This document shows, piece by piece, positions 43,335-51,189 of a DNA stretch of 64,000 nucleotides. This DNA is from Spongiibacteraceae bacterium UBA5047 (GTDB lineage: Bacteria; Pseudomonadota; Gammaproteobacteria; Pseudomonadales; Spongiibacteraceae), in assembly GCA_002415025.1 (NCBI GenBank), contig DIBR01000014.1:2309-66308 (forward strand), in the 5' to 3' direction. The first letter of the stretch is position 1. Each line of letters begins with the position of its first letter. The translations under genes were made by a program, and so were the position numbers. The notes beneath the pieces are model-generated. The model searched no databases, had not been told where the DNA came from, and was given only the letters and a program-made list of their open reading frames with translations.

Positions 43335-43763
43335 CTAGAACGCAAACTCGAGACTTGCATGGGCAATCACCTTTCCAGACCCGATTAAGGTCGCCTTAGT
43401 CTCAGCAAACGCTGATGCTTTGCCGAAGCGAAGGACATTTGACTCGATTCGCAGGTCATCCGAGAGTGCTGGGCGTATAAAGTGCGTGTGCTGGTAAACC
43501 GTGCCCTTGGGTGAACGATCAGAGGTGTGCATCGCGATGGAGGCCACCGTGTCGATCGCCGCCATCATTGCCTGGCCACAAACGGCGCCACTAACGAACT
43601 GAAGTCGCTCGTGCTGCGGAAGCGTAGCGGAGGCTTTGCCCGGTGCAACGTCAAAGTCGATTAAGCCAAGGTCTTTCACCCACGAGGCGAACAGCCAGTC
43701 GTAAAACTCCTGAACCGTTTCATTCGTGATCGGGAGTGGGTGGCGAAACGAAGCAGTCGGCAT
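43335..43763 (-). CDS. PaaI-type hotdog thioesterase (cassette 1)
   Basis: A 142-residue hotdog-fold protein with SGAVCGQAMMAAIDTVAS and a HTHFIRPALSDDLRIES segment, typical of PaaI-like acyl-CoA thioesterases. An AGGAACC ribosome site precedes ATG 43763. The gene lies between two attC-like sites, with little extra space at either end, which is the structure of an integron cassette. Substrate unknown. Confidence 0.8.
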   Translation of the reverse strand: MPTASFRHPLPITNETVQEFYDWLFASWVKDLGLIDFDVAPGKASATLPQHERLQFVSGAVCGQAMMAAIDTVASIAMHTSDRSPKGTVYQHTHFIRPALSDDLRIESNVLRFGKASAFAETKATLIGSGKVIAHASLEFAF

Positions 43764-43782
43764 GATGAAGGTTCCTATTGAT

Positions 43783-43845
43783 GCCCAACGTCGAAACTAA
43801 AGGGCTGCCGCGATGCGGCAGTCCCGCTTGAGTGCCTTGGTAGGC
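43783..43845. repeat. attC-like site 2
   Basis: Between the acetyltransferase and thioesterase genes. On the minus strand it runs from GCCTACC to GTTGGGC with inner arms CTCAAGCGGGACTGCC and GGCAGCCCTTTAG around a GCATCGC centre. The right core box fits GTTRRRY; the left box departs at one base. About 63 bases. Confidence 0.7.
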
Positions 43846-43866
43846 GCGTGTCTATTCATTTCGAGG

Positions 43867-44511
43867 CTATTTTGGCTCACGCCACATCCGCCACAGCGGC
43901 GGCGACCCTTTGCCAAGTGTGAACTCTTCAGTGACTTCGAATCCGTGGCGCTCATAAAGCCGGCGGTTGATTGGCGAAGAGGCCTCCAGATATGCCGGTA
44001 TAGATTCTTCATCACAGCGTTGCAGGACGGGCGCCAGCAGAGCGGATCCAATTCCCTTTCCCTGCCACTCGGGGTCGACGCCGGCAAACGGAAGGTAAAA
44101 GTGATGTTCCTTCGGATGGTTCGATTCCATAGCGGCGATGGCACGGAGCGTCGGGCCAAGAGACCGACCGAGCGTCATGGCCATACCGGGAAGCAACAGG
44201 ATCTGCCGAAACGCGCTGACCTCCCATCCGCCTGGGGGCAGCCACACAGCGGCTCCTGCCTGCCCGGCGGTTGTGAGGCACTCGTTCTGATGGAACCACA
44301 ATTTGCGCAGGAAGAAATGGAAGAAACGCTCAGCGAGCATGAGCCGCCGCCCGTCATCGGGTAAGACCCAGCGCATCGGAGGATCGTCGTAAAATGCGCG
44401 CGCCAGCACGGCAGCAACTTCGCGAAGTTCGCCAGCGTTGACCTTGCGGACTGATTGCACTTCGTGCTGCTTTCCTTCAGCCGTCACGGGCGGGGCTTTA
44501 ATAGTGTTCAT
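43867..44511 (-). CDS. GNAT acetyltransferase (cassette 2)
   Basis: A 214-residue GNAT-family acetyltransferase. The acetyl-CoA loop is PEWQGKGIGSALLAPVL, and the C-terminal NRRLYERHGFEVTEEF is characteristic. Substrate is not predictable. The start ATG 44511 follows ACGGAGCG. Both ends touch attC-like sites, so it reads as one integron cassette. Confidence 0.9.
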   Translation of the reverse strand: MNTIKAPPVTAEGKQHEVQSVRKVNAGELREVAAVLARAFYDDPPMRWVLPDDGRRLMLAERFFHFFLRKLWFHQNECLTTAGQAGAAVWLPPGGWEVSAFRQILLLPGMAMTLGRSLGPTLRAIAAMESNHPKEHHFYLPFAGVDPEWQGKGIGSALLAPVLQRCDEESIPAYLEASSPINRRLYERHGFEVTEEFTLGKGSPPLWRMWREPK

Positions 44512-44537
44512 GATGTGAATGTCGCTCCGTATAAAGT

Positions 44538-44568
44538 GCCTAACGCCCGCTGCAACGATTTGTTAGAT
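44538..44568. repeat. attC-like site 3, short
   Basis: A 31-base sequence bounded by ATCTAAC and GTTAGGC on the minus strand, both fitting attC core boxes. The inner part AAATCGTTGCAGCGGGC is far shorter than a standard attC (about 57 bases or more), so it is probably a deletion derivative. It lies directly after the stop of the DUF3883 gene. Confidence 0.55.
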
Positions 44569-44574
44569 TTCACG
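44560..44574 (+). repeat. 15-bp inverted repeat flanking cassette 3, left copy
   Basis: TTGTTAGATTTCACG here is the exact reverse complement of 45425-45439. It spans the end of the nuclease gene and the attC-like core box. Confidence 0.85.
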
Positions 44575-45418
44575 CCGGCCTCGCTATGAACTCAGACGGT
44601 TCAAGTATGCACCGATCCTCCACATGCCCATGCAAGGCGAATAGGCGCGGTGATTCCCGGAACCTGAACAGGCGGTATAAGTAGTACCTTGATGAGTTGT
44701 CTCGGGAGAACCGCAATTCATTCGGCGTTACGAAGAAAGGCGTGCTCTTTCCGTACTTCGTGGTCTTGGCCTCAATGAACCGGTCGGCGCCGTTCTCCTC
44801 GAAGGATTTGATGTCGAATCCGGCGGATGGCCCAACTGTTGCTGATACTTGCTCGATGCGTTCAGCAAGGGATTCCTTCCCGGCTCGGATCAGGCGGGCC
44901 TGCTCGAAATTGATGACGAACTGCTCCCCGGCTTCACCGAGGGATTGGTTCCGCGCTTCGCGCTCCAGGTAGTTGACCCCGCCCGGATTGTAGATTGGTG
45001 GGGCTTCGGCAATGGCGGGAGCTTTTCGATCTTCTGGTGCAGGTGGCTCCTCCCAGGCTGACAGAAAATCTTCCACGCTTGGGATTGGTGGTGCCGCCTC
45101 AGAATCCGACGCGAAAAGTTGCTGAAGCTCGGGATTGCTCTTGAGGTAATCAGCAACTGCCGCCGGGAGAAGCGACCGCTGATAGTTGAACCGTGGCTTG
45201 TATCCGTCGATGTAAGGAATGCCCATTTCGATCAGGACGGCACTGATGTTTTGGTGCTTCAACTCAACCGATCCGTCGGAGCGATTATCCAGCTGCTCCA
45301 TCAACGCTCGGCGATGCTGGGTCTTGTTGTATTTGCTACCGATCAGTTCCAACTGAAGCATGCGGAAGTAGTCAGCAACAGCTGCTTCGACCTCGGAATC
45401 TGACCAATGGTTAGCCAT
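44570..45418 (-). CDS. DUF3883 protein, putative PD-(D/E)XK nuclease (cassette 3)
   Basis: A 282-residue protein from ATG 45418 (frame extends to 45469). The C-terminal half contains the DUF3883 region, with D202 in GFDIKSFEENG and E216-A-K218 in DRFIEAKTT, matching the acidic/EXK core of restriction-type nucleases, and NELRFSRDNSSRYYLYRLF. The N-terminal half is helical and unassigned. DUF3883 proteins occur beside restriction and phage-defence genes; a defence role here is inference. The gene is flanked by inverted copies of a 15-base sequence that include the integron core box. Confidence 0.75.
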   Translation of the reverse strand: MANHWSDSEVEAAVADYFRMLQLELIGSKYNKTQHRRALMEQLDNRSDGSVELKHQNISAVLIEMGIPYIDGYKPRFNYQRSLLPAAVADYLKSNPELQQLFASDSEAAPPIPSVEDFLSAWEEPPAPEDRKAPAIAEAPPIYNPGGVNYLEREARNQSLGEAGEQFVINFEQARLIRAGKESLAERIEQVSATVGPSAGFDIKSFEENGADRFIEAKTTKYGKSTPFFVTPNELRFSRDNSSRYYLYRLFRFRESPRLFALHGHVEDRCILEPSEFIARPA

Positions 45419-45424
45419 GGCACC

Positions 45425-45439
45425 CGTGAAATCTAACAA
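45425..45439 (-). repeat. 15-bp inverted repeat flanking cassette 3, right copy
   Basis: The reverse complement of 44560-44574, 6 bases before the nuclease start codon. It includes GTTAGAT (45431-45437, minus strand), a core box where a cassette would insert. Confidence 0.85.
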
Positions 45440-45654
45440 CAAAAATACGTCTGGATGACGCAATATCACACGTCACATTGATAGCCACACACGAAGCACT
45501 CACCAACGCCATAGGCATATCTCCCTGATTTATTTTTATTTTTCCCTTGCTTAGAGTGTATGCCTCTACACAAAAATAGCAATCTGAAATCTCTCCCGCA
45601 AACCACTGGTCGTTCAACGCCCCCAAAACACTCTCACAGCACAAAACAACGGAC

Positions 45655-45681
45655 ACAAAAAAGGGCACCGGAGGTGCCCTG
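45655..45681 (-). terminator. Rho-independent terminator of recA
   Basis: On the minus strand GGGCACC-TCC-GGTGCCC is followed by six T residues, 47 bases after the recA stop. A strong intrinsic terminator. Confidence 0.9.
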
Positions 45682-45727
45682 AAAGGATAGATCTCATTGA
45701 GACCTGTCGAGGATCTGCTGACAGCCG

Positions 45728-46783
45728 TCAGGCTTCTGTTTCCTGTTCTTCGGGATCAATAGCGGCTGCCGCCTCGCCGTTTTCGGCGGGTTTGAACTTG
45801 GGCAGCAACTGGTCACGAATAGCCTGTTCAATTTCCTCGGCGACTTTTGGGTTTTCCTTCAGGTAATTAGCGGCATTGGCTTTACCCTGCCCGATCTTGT
45901 CGCCGTTGTAGGCATACCAGGCGCCGGATTTGTCTACCAGCCCTTGCTGTACACCAAGGTCGATAATCTCGCCCATGCGATAAATGCCCTGCCCGTACAT
46001 AATCTGGAACTCGGCCTGCTTGAAGGGCGGAGCCACCTTGTTTTTGACGACCTTGACTCGGGTTTCGTTGCCCACCACTTCGTCGCCCTGCTTAACGGCG
46101 CCGATGCGGCGGATATCCAAACGTACTGACGAGTAAAACTTGAGAGCATTACCGCCGGTGGTGGTTTCGGGGTTGCCGAACATCACACCAATTTTCATAC
46201 GAATCTGGTTGATGAAGATAACGGTGCAGTTGGATTTGCTGATAATGCCGGTCAGTTTGCGCAACGCCTGACTCATCAGGCGGGCCTGCAAGCCAACGTG
46301 ACTGTCGCCCATTTCGCCTTCAATCTCAGCGCGAGGCGTCAGGGCCGCTACCGAGTCGATAACCACCAGATCAACGGCGCCGGAGCGTACCAATGTTTCA
46401 GTAATTTCCAGTGCCTGCTCACCGGTATCAGGCTGGGACATGAGCAGGCTATCCAGATCAACACCGAGCTTCTCAGCGTAGCTGGGGTCAAAGGCGTGCT
46501 CCGCATCGATAAAGGCGCACACGCCGCCCTTTTTCTGGCTTTCGGCAATGGCGTGCAGTGTGAGGGTGGTTTTACCGCTCGATTCCGGGCCGTAAATCTC
46601 AATAACCTTGCGGCGTGGCAAACCACCTACGCCAAGAGCCACATCCAGCGCCAGCGAGCCGGTGCTGATAACAGGGACCGCTACCCGCTCCTGTTCACCC
46701 ATGCGCATAATCGAGCCTTTACCGAATTGCCGCTCAATTTGTGACAGTGCTGCGCCCAGTGCCTTCTGTTTGTTATCGTCCAT
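45728..46783 (-). CDS. recA: RecA recombinase
   Basis: A 351-residue RecA from ATG 46783, which starts MDDNKQKALGAALSQIERQF; the frame continues 66 codons upstream through the promoter, which is not coding. The Walker A GPESSGKTT, the monomer interface region, and the acidic tail are normal. It forms filaments on single-stranded DNA, catalyses strand exchange and triggers LexA self-cleavage. The upstream region has a LexA box and sigma70 elements; recX does not follow within the window, where the cassette cluster lies instead. Confidence 0.98.
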   Translation of the reverse strand: MDDNKQKALGAALSQIERQFGKGSIMRMGEQERVAVPVISTGSLALDVALGVGGLPRRKVIEIYGPESSGKTTLTLHAIAESQKKGGVCAFIDAEHAFDPSYAEKLGVDLDSLLMSQPDTGEQALEITETLVRSGAVDLVVIDSVAALTPRAEIEGEMGDSHVGLQARLMSQALRKLTGIISKSNCTVIFINQIRMKIGVMFGNPETTTGGNALKFYSSVRLDIRRIGAVKQGDEVVGNETRVKVVKNKVAPPFKQAEFQIMYGQGIYRMGEIIDLGVQQGLVDKSGAWYAYNGDKIGQGKANAANYLKENPKVAEEIEQAIRDQLLPKFKPAENGEAAAAIDPEEQETEA

Positions 46784-46817
46784 TGCTGACCCCGTTGTTT
46801 GCCGTACAGTAGAATGA

Positions 46818-46833
46818 CTGTATATATAATCAG
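46818..46833 (-). promoter_or_regulatory. LexA (SOS) box of recA
   Basis: CTG-TATATATAAT-CAG is the CTG-N10-CAG SOS box, 34 bases upstream of the recA ATG. It overlaps the predicted -10 element, so LexA should block recA transcription until DNA damage. Confidence 0.92.
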
Positions 46834-46854
46834 TATATCTTGGCGCCCTGTCAA
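46826..46854 (-). promoter_or_regulatory. recA sigma70 promoter
   Basis: On the minus strand TTGACA (46849-46854), a perfect -35 box, is followed after 17 bases by GATTAT (46826-46831), a four-of-six match to the -10 consensus. The LexA box covers the -10. Confidence 0.75.
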
Positions 46855-46961
46855 CCGTTGCGGCAAAATTTTTCTGTAACGCCGGGAAGTCGCGCTGCCG
46901 TGGCCAGCCTGCCCGGCTTTGCGTACAATCGCTTCCTTTACCAACCCCAGATAATGGAACT

Positions 46962-49547
46962 ATGAGCGCCGTAGCCAGCACCGATCAGCACACGCCAATG
47001 ATGCAGCAGTACCTCAAAATCAAGGCTGAGCACCCCCGCGAGCTGGTGTTTTACCGAATGGGAGACTTCTACGAGCTGTTCTTTGACGACGCAAAAAAGG
47101 CCGCCGAGCTGCTGGATATCACCCTGACGGCTCGGGGCAAATCGGCTGGCGAGCCCATCCCGATGTGCGGTGTTCCCTACCATGCAGCGGAGTCTTATCT
47201 TGGCCGGCTGGTTCGCAAAGGGCAGTCGATAGCCATAGCTGAGCAAATTGGCGACCCGGCAACGAGCAAGGGGCCAGTGGATCGCAAGGTGGTGCGCGTG
47301 GTCACCCCCGGCACGGTCAGCGACGAAGCGTTTCTGGATGATCGCCGCGACAACCTGCTGCTCGCCATTAACCGTCACGAAGAGCGCTTCGGGCTAGCCT
47401 GCCTGGATATAAGCAGCGGTCGGTTTTTGGTTCTGGAAGCCGAGGGCGAAGCCGCCATGCTGGCTGAAGTACAACGCCTGAACCCCGTTGAAGTACTGAT
47501 TAACGAGGCGCTCACGCTACCGGCGCTGGAAGGCCGTGCGGGCCTGCGGCGCTGCCCGCCCTGGGAATTTGAGCTGGAAACCGCCACCCGCTTGCTCAAC
47601 CAACAATTTGGCACCCGAGATTTACAGGGCTTTGGCTGCGCTGACCTGCATACCGCACTCGGCGCCGCCGGTTGCCTGCTGCAATATGCTCGCGAAACCC
47701 AGCGCACGGATTTACCGCATATTCGCGGTATTCAACATGAAAATCGCAGTGATAGCGTCTCTATTGATGCCGCTACGCGCCGCAACCTGGAACTGGACAT
47801 CAACCTCGGCGGCGCTGAAGACAACACACTTCTCTCGGTACTGGATTCAAGCAAAACGGCCATGGGCAGCCGCCTGCTGCGCCGCTGGCTACACCGGCCA
47901 CTGCGCGACCTGCACGAGTTGAACGGTCGTCAGCAGAGCATCGCCGATTTTCTGGGCGATATTATTTTTGACGGCCTGCGCGACCAGCTTCGTGATATCG
48001 GCGATATGGAGCGTATTCTAGCCCGGGTTGCGCTGCGCTCGGCCCGCCCGCGCGACCTTACGCGCCTGTGCCGCTCGCTGTTTGCAGTGCCCGGTTTAGT
48101 GCAACAGTGCCGTCCGATCGACAACCCCTTTGTGCAATCACTCGCTGACCGGCTGGGGGAATTTACGGACTTAAGCGCCCTGCTCAACAAGGCGCTGATC
48201 GACAACCCGCCCATGGTCATTCGCGATGGCGGCGTGATTGCCGAGGGTTTTGATGCAGAGCTGGACGAGCTGCGCAACCTCAGCAGCAACGCCGGTGATT
48301 TTCTGGTGCAACTGGAAACCCGTGAACGCGAGCGCACTGGCTTGAGCACACTTAAGGTGGGTTACAACCGTGTACACGGATATTACATTGAGATCAGTCG
48401 TGGCCAGTCTGGCAGCGCCCCGGTGGAATACACGCGCCGCCAAACCCTGAAAAACGCCGAGCGCTATATCACCCCCGAACTGAAGGAATTTGAAGACAAG
48501 GCCCTGAGCAGTAAAAGCCGCGCACTGGCCCGCGAAAAATGGCTGTACGAGCAACTGCTCGAAACCCTGAACGACTCTCTGCTCGCCTTGCAGACCTGCG
48601 CTGAAGCCGTTGCCGAACTCGATGTGCTCTGCACTCTGGCCGAGCGCGCCAGCTCGCTGAACTTTTGCCGCCCGGCCCTGGCGCACGATGCACCGCTGAC
48701 CATCACTGAGGGCCGCCACCCGGTGGTCGAATCGGTTTTGGAATCGCCCTTTATTGCCAACGATACTCGCTTTGACGATGAACGCCGCATGCTGGTAATT
48801 ACCGGCCCGAACATGGGCGGTAAATCAACCTACATGCGCCAAACCGCATTAATTGTGCTGTTGGCGCATATAGGCAGCTTTGTGCCCGCACGCAGCGCCA
48901 GCATTCCGGTGGTAGACCAGATATTCACCCGCATCGGGTCCTCGGATGATCTTGCCGGCGGGCGCTCAACCTTTATGGTGGAAATGACCGAGACCGCCAA
49001 CATTCTCAACAACGCCACCGAGAAAAGTCTGGTGCTGATGGATGAAGTGGGCCGTGGTACCAGCACCTTTGACGGCCTGTCACTGGCCTGGGCCTGCGCG
49101 GTCAGGCTGGTGGAAGACATAAAGGCCTGCACCCTGTTTGCCACCCACTACTTTGAACTGACGGCACTCCCGGAACTGTACGGACAGGCCGTGAATGTGC
49201 ATCTTGATGCCACCGAGCACGACGACCACATTGTGTTTTTACACGCCGTACAGGAAGGCCCGGCCAATCAGAGCTACGGCCTGCAGGTAGCCAAACTCGC
49301 CGGCATTCCGGCCCCGGTTATTCAGAATGCCCGCCGCAAACTGGCCAGCCTTGAGCAGCAGGTAATTCCGGCACCGACAACAACCGCAGCAAGCGCCAAT
49401 GGCACCGGCGTAACGCCATCCCAAGCCGACCTGTTCAGCGCAGCGGCGCCGGATCCGGCACGCGAGGCGCTCGACGAAATAAACCCGGACGAAATGACGC
49501 CGCGCCAGGCGCTGGATGCTTTATACCGCCTGAAATCCCTGAAGTAA
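46962..49547 (+). CDS. mutS: DNA mismatch repair protein MutS
   Basis: An 861-residue MutS. The mismatch-binding Phe-X-Glu is near the N-terminus (YRMGDFYELFFDD), and the ATPase has Walker A GPNMGGKSTYMRQ and the signature DEVGRGTSTFDG. It recognises mismatches and, with MutL, starts repair. The start ATG 46962 lies 178 bases from recA in divergent orientation; the genes share the spacer that contains the LexA box. It ends 131 bases before fdxA. Confidence 0.98.
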   Translation: MSAVASTDQHTPMMQQYLKIKAEHPRELVFYRMGDFYELFFDDAKKAAELLDITLTARGKSAGEPIPMCGVPYHAAESYLGRLVRKGQSIAIAEQIGDPATSKGPVDRKVVRVVTPGTVSDEAFLDDRRDNLLLAINRHEERFGLACLDISSGRFLVLEAEGEAAMLAEVQRLNPVEVLINEALTLPALEGRAGLRRCPPWEFELETATRLLNQQFGTRDLQGFGCADLHTALGAAGCLLQYARETQRTDLPHIRGIQHENRSDSVSIDAATRRNLELDINLGGAEDNTLLSVLDSSKTAMGSRLLRRWLHRPLRDLHELNGRQQSIADFLGDIIFDGLRDQLRDIGDMERILARVALRSARPRDLTRLCRSLFAVPGLVQQCRPIDNPFVQSLADRLGEFTDLSALLNKALIDNPPMVIRDGGVIAEGFDAELDELRNLSSNAGDFLVQLETRERERTGLSTLKVGYNRVHGYYIEISRGQSGSAPVEYTRRQTLKNAERYITPELKEFEDKALSSKSRALAREKWLYEQLLETLNDSLLALQTCAEAVAELDVLCTLAERASSLNFCRPALAHDAPLTITEGRHPVVESVLESPFIANDTRFDDERRMLVITGPNMGGKSTYMRQTALIVLLAHIGSFVPARSASIPVVDQIFTRIGSSDDLAGGRSTFMVEMTETANILNNATEKSLVLMDEVGRGTSTFDGLSLAWACAVRLVEDIKACTLFATHYFELTALPELYGQAVNVHLDATEHDDHIVFLHAVQEGPANQSYGLQVAKLAGIPAPVIQNARRKLASLEQQVIPAPTTTAASANGTGVTPSQADLFSAAAPDPAREALDEINPDEMTPRQALDALYRLKSLK

Positions 49548-49678
49548 GCGGTCGGAATAGCGCGTCAATTGTTACCGTTTGTTAGGCTTAAAATGGTACC
49601 CATTTCTTTTTGAGATGGTAGAATAGCCGCCTTTGAGCACCTGCACGTCAATCTTGGAACGTATTTAAGAGGCACCAT

Positions 49679-50002
49679 ATGACATTTGTGGTTGGGGAAA
49701 ATTGCATCAAATGCAAACACACAGATTGCGTAGAAGTCTGTCCCGTCGACTGTTTTTACGAAGGCCCGAACTTTCTGGTCATTCACCCCGACGAGTGTAT
49801 CGACTGCGCCCTGTGCGAACCCGAGTGTCCGGTAGATGCCATTTTCTCGGAAGATGAGCTGCCCGAAGACCAGCAGGTCTTTATGGAACTGAATGCCGAA
49901 TTGTCCGAGGTATGGCCCAACATCACCGAGATGAAGGAACCCCTGCCCGACGCAGAAGAGTGGGCTGGCAAGGAAGGCAAACTGCAGCACCTGGAACGCT
50001 GA
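49679..50002 (+). CDS. fdxA: Seven-iron ferredoxin FdxA
   Basis: A 107-residue ferredoxin with CIKCKHTDCVEVCPVDCF and a second cluster motif CIDCALCEPECPVDA, the pattern of a [3Fe-4S]/[4Fe-4S] ferredoxin of the FdxA type. It carries electrons in the cytosol. An AAGAGG ribosome site precedes ATG 49679. The mutS-fdxA-rpoS neighbourhood is common in pseudomonads and relatives. It could supply electrons to oxygenases such as the Rieske enzyme, but that is speculation. Confidence 0.95.
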   Translation: MTFVVGENCIKCKHTDCVEVCPVDCFYEGPNFLVIHPDECIDCALCEPECPVDAIFSEDELPEDQQVFMELNAELSEVWPNITEMKEPLPDAEEWAGKEGKLQHLER

Positions 50003-50018
50003 GTTTCTGCCTGAACGA

Positions 50019-50043
50019 AAAAAGCGGCCAAGGCCGCTTTTTT
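50019..50043 (+). terminator. Terminator of fdxA
   Basis: AAAGCGGCC-AA-GGCCGCTTT followed by T residues, 17 bases after the fdxA stop. The A-rich left side allows bidirectional use, so it could also end transcripts coming from the right. Confidence 0.85.
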
Positions 50044-50059
50044 ATTGCCTGCGTCTTTC

Positions 50060-50128
50060 GCCAGCAGGGCTGGCTCCCACAGCTTTCTGACGTCTTTGTG
50101 GGAGTTGGTCTTTCCGGGCACTCCCACA
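50060..50128. repeat. Cluster of REP-like inverted repeats
   Basis: CTCCCACA (50074), TGTGGGAG (50097) and CTCCCACA (50121) alternate in orientation, and GCCAGC/GCTGGC forms a further hairpin at 50060-50073. The GTGGGAG/CTCCCAC words are typical of REP sequences in pseudomonads and relatives. They lie between the fdxA terminator and the rpoS stop. Confidence 0.8.
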
Positions 50129-50133
50129 AACCC

Positions 50134-51108
50134 TCAATCGAAAACCGCCTCCTGATTCACACCGCTGCTCTCGAAGATCGCCCTCAAAGTTTTCAGGGCC
50201 TCTACCTGAATCTGACGGACACGTTCACGCGTTAATCCAATCTCGGCGCCGACTTCTTCAAGTGTGGCAGGCTCGTGACCGCGCAAGCCAAAGCGCCGGG
50301 ATATGACTTCGCGCTGCTTCTCGCTGAGTTCTCCCAACCAGTCGCCAATGGCTTCTTTTAAATGATCGTCCTGCAACAAGTCGGCGGGATCGTGTGCCTG
50401 TTCATCCGGCAAGGAGTCGAGCAGGGGCTTATCGGACTCCCGCCCCATTGGAATATCTACGGAACTGACCCGCTCATTAAGCCCGAACATTTTCTCCACG
50501 GCGGCTACCGGCTTGTCCACTCTATGGGCAATTTCTTCGGCTGTTGGCTCGTGGTCGAGCTGTTGCGTGAGTTCCCGCGCCGCACGCAGATAAACATTCA
50601 GCTCTTTCACCACGTGAATCGGCAAGCGGATGGTTCGCGTCTGATTCATCAAACCGCGTTCGATGGTCTGACGAATCCACCATGTTGCGTAAGTTGAAAA
50701 ACGAAAGCCGCGTTCGGGATCAAATTTCTCGACCGCATGAATAAGACCCAGGTTGCCCTCTTCTATCAAGTCGAGCAGGCTTAAACCGCGATTCAGATAA
50801 CGGCGGGAAATCTTGACCACCAGGCGCAGGTTGCTGACGATCATTCGCTTGCGCCCTGCTTCGTCGCCGCGCTGGGCGAGGCGTGCAAAGTGCACTTCTT
50901 CTTCAGCAGTGAGCAAGGGAGAGTAACCGATTTCGTTGAGATACAGTTGTGTGGCGTCCAGCTCGGAGCTGCGCGTGCGCCTTTTTTTGCGGGGTTTTAA
51001 TTCGTTGAGCTGTGGTTCGCTGTTATCGGGTGAGTTAGCGGTTTCCTCGGCAATGAGAAATTGCTGGCTTGCATCGCGAACTGTGCGTTCTTCAGTGTCT
51101 ACGTTCAT
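50134..51108 (-). CDS. rpoS: RNA polymerase sigma factor RpoS
   Basis: A 324-residue stationary-phase sigma factor from ATG 51108 with an AAGGACG ribosome site; the frame extends six codons upstream. Region 2 has DLIEEGNLGLIHAVEKFDPE and FRFSTYATWWIRQTIERGL; region 4 ends ETL-type with TRERVRQIQVEALKTLR. It directs transcription in stationary phase and stress. It follows nlpD by 81 bases, and as in relatives its main promoter probably lies inside nlpD. Confidence 0.97.
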   Translation of the reverse strand: MNVDTEERTVRDASQQFLIAEETANSPDNSEPQLNELKPRKKRRTRSSELDATQLYLNEIGYSPLLTAEEEVHFARLAQRGDEAGRKRMIVSNLRLVVKISRRYLNRGLSLLDLIEEGNLGLIHAVEKFDPERGFRFSTYATWWIRQTIERGLMNQTRTIRLPIHVVKELNVYLRAARELTQQLDHEPTAEEIAHRVDKPVAAVEKMFGLNERVSSVDIPMGRESDKPLLDSLPDEQAHDPADLLQDDHLKEAIGDWLGELSEKQREVISRRFGLRGHEPATLEEVGAEIGLTRERVRQIQVEALKTLRAIFESSGVNQEAVFD

Positions 51109-51189
51109 GACAACGTCCTTAGGCAAAAATGCCGTATGTACACTATGAGCTGCCCTATTTACGCTTCTTCGACTATTTACACTCCGACC

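Larger units (their letters stand above)
45419..45727. other. Spacer between cassette 3 and recA
   Basis: 309 bases holding the right inverted-repeat copy and the recA terminator. A frame across 45411-45668 on the minus strand starts inside the terminator and has no family signature; I reject it. An attI site could lie here but I cannot identify one, and no integrase gene is present in the window. Confidence 0.6.

Noticed and set aside
45411..45668. 85-codon frame next to recA, minus strand
   Set aside because: It begins inside the recA terminator and has no recognisable domain.
43214..45727. Integron integrase gene
   Set aside because: No tyrosine recombinase motifs were seen on either strand here, nor in any recognised gene of the window.
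46784..46981. 66-codon N-terminal extension of recA
   Set aside because: It crosses the LexA box and the sigma70 promoter; the RecA family starts at ATG 46783.
50060..50128. CRISPR array
   Set aside because: The repeated words are only 8 bases, alternate in orientation and have no regular spacers; they fit REP sequences.
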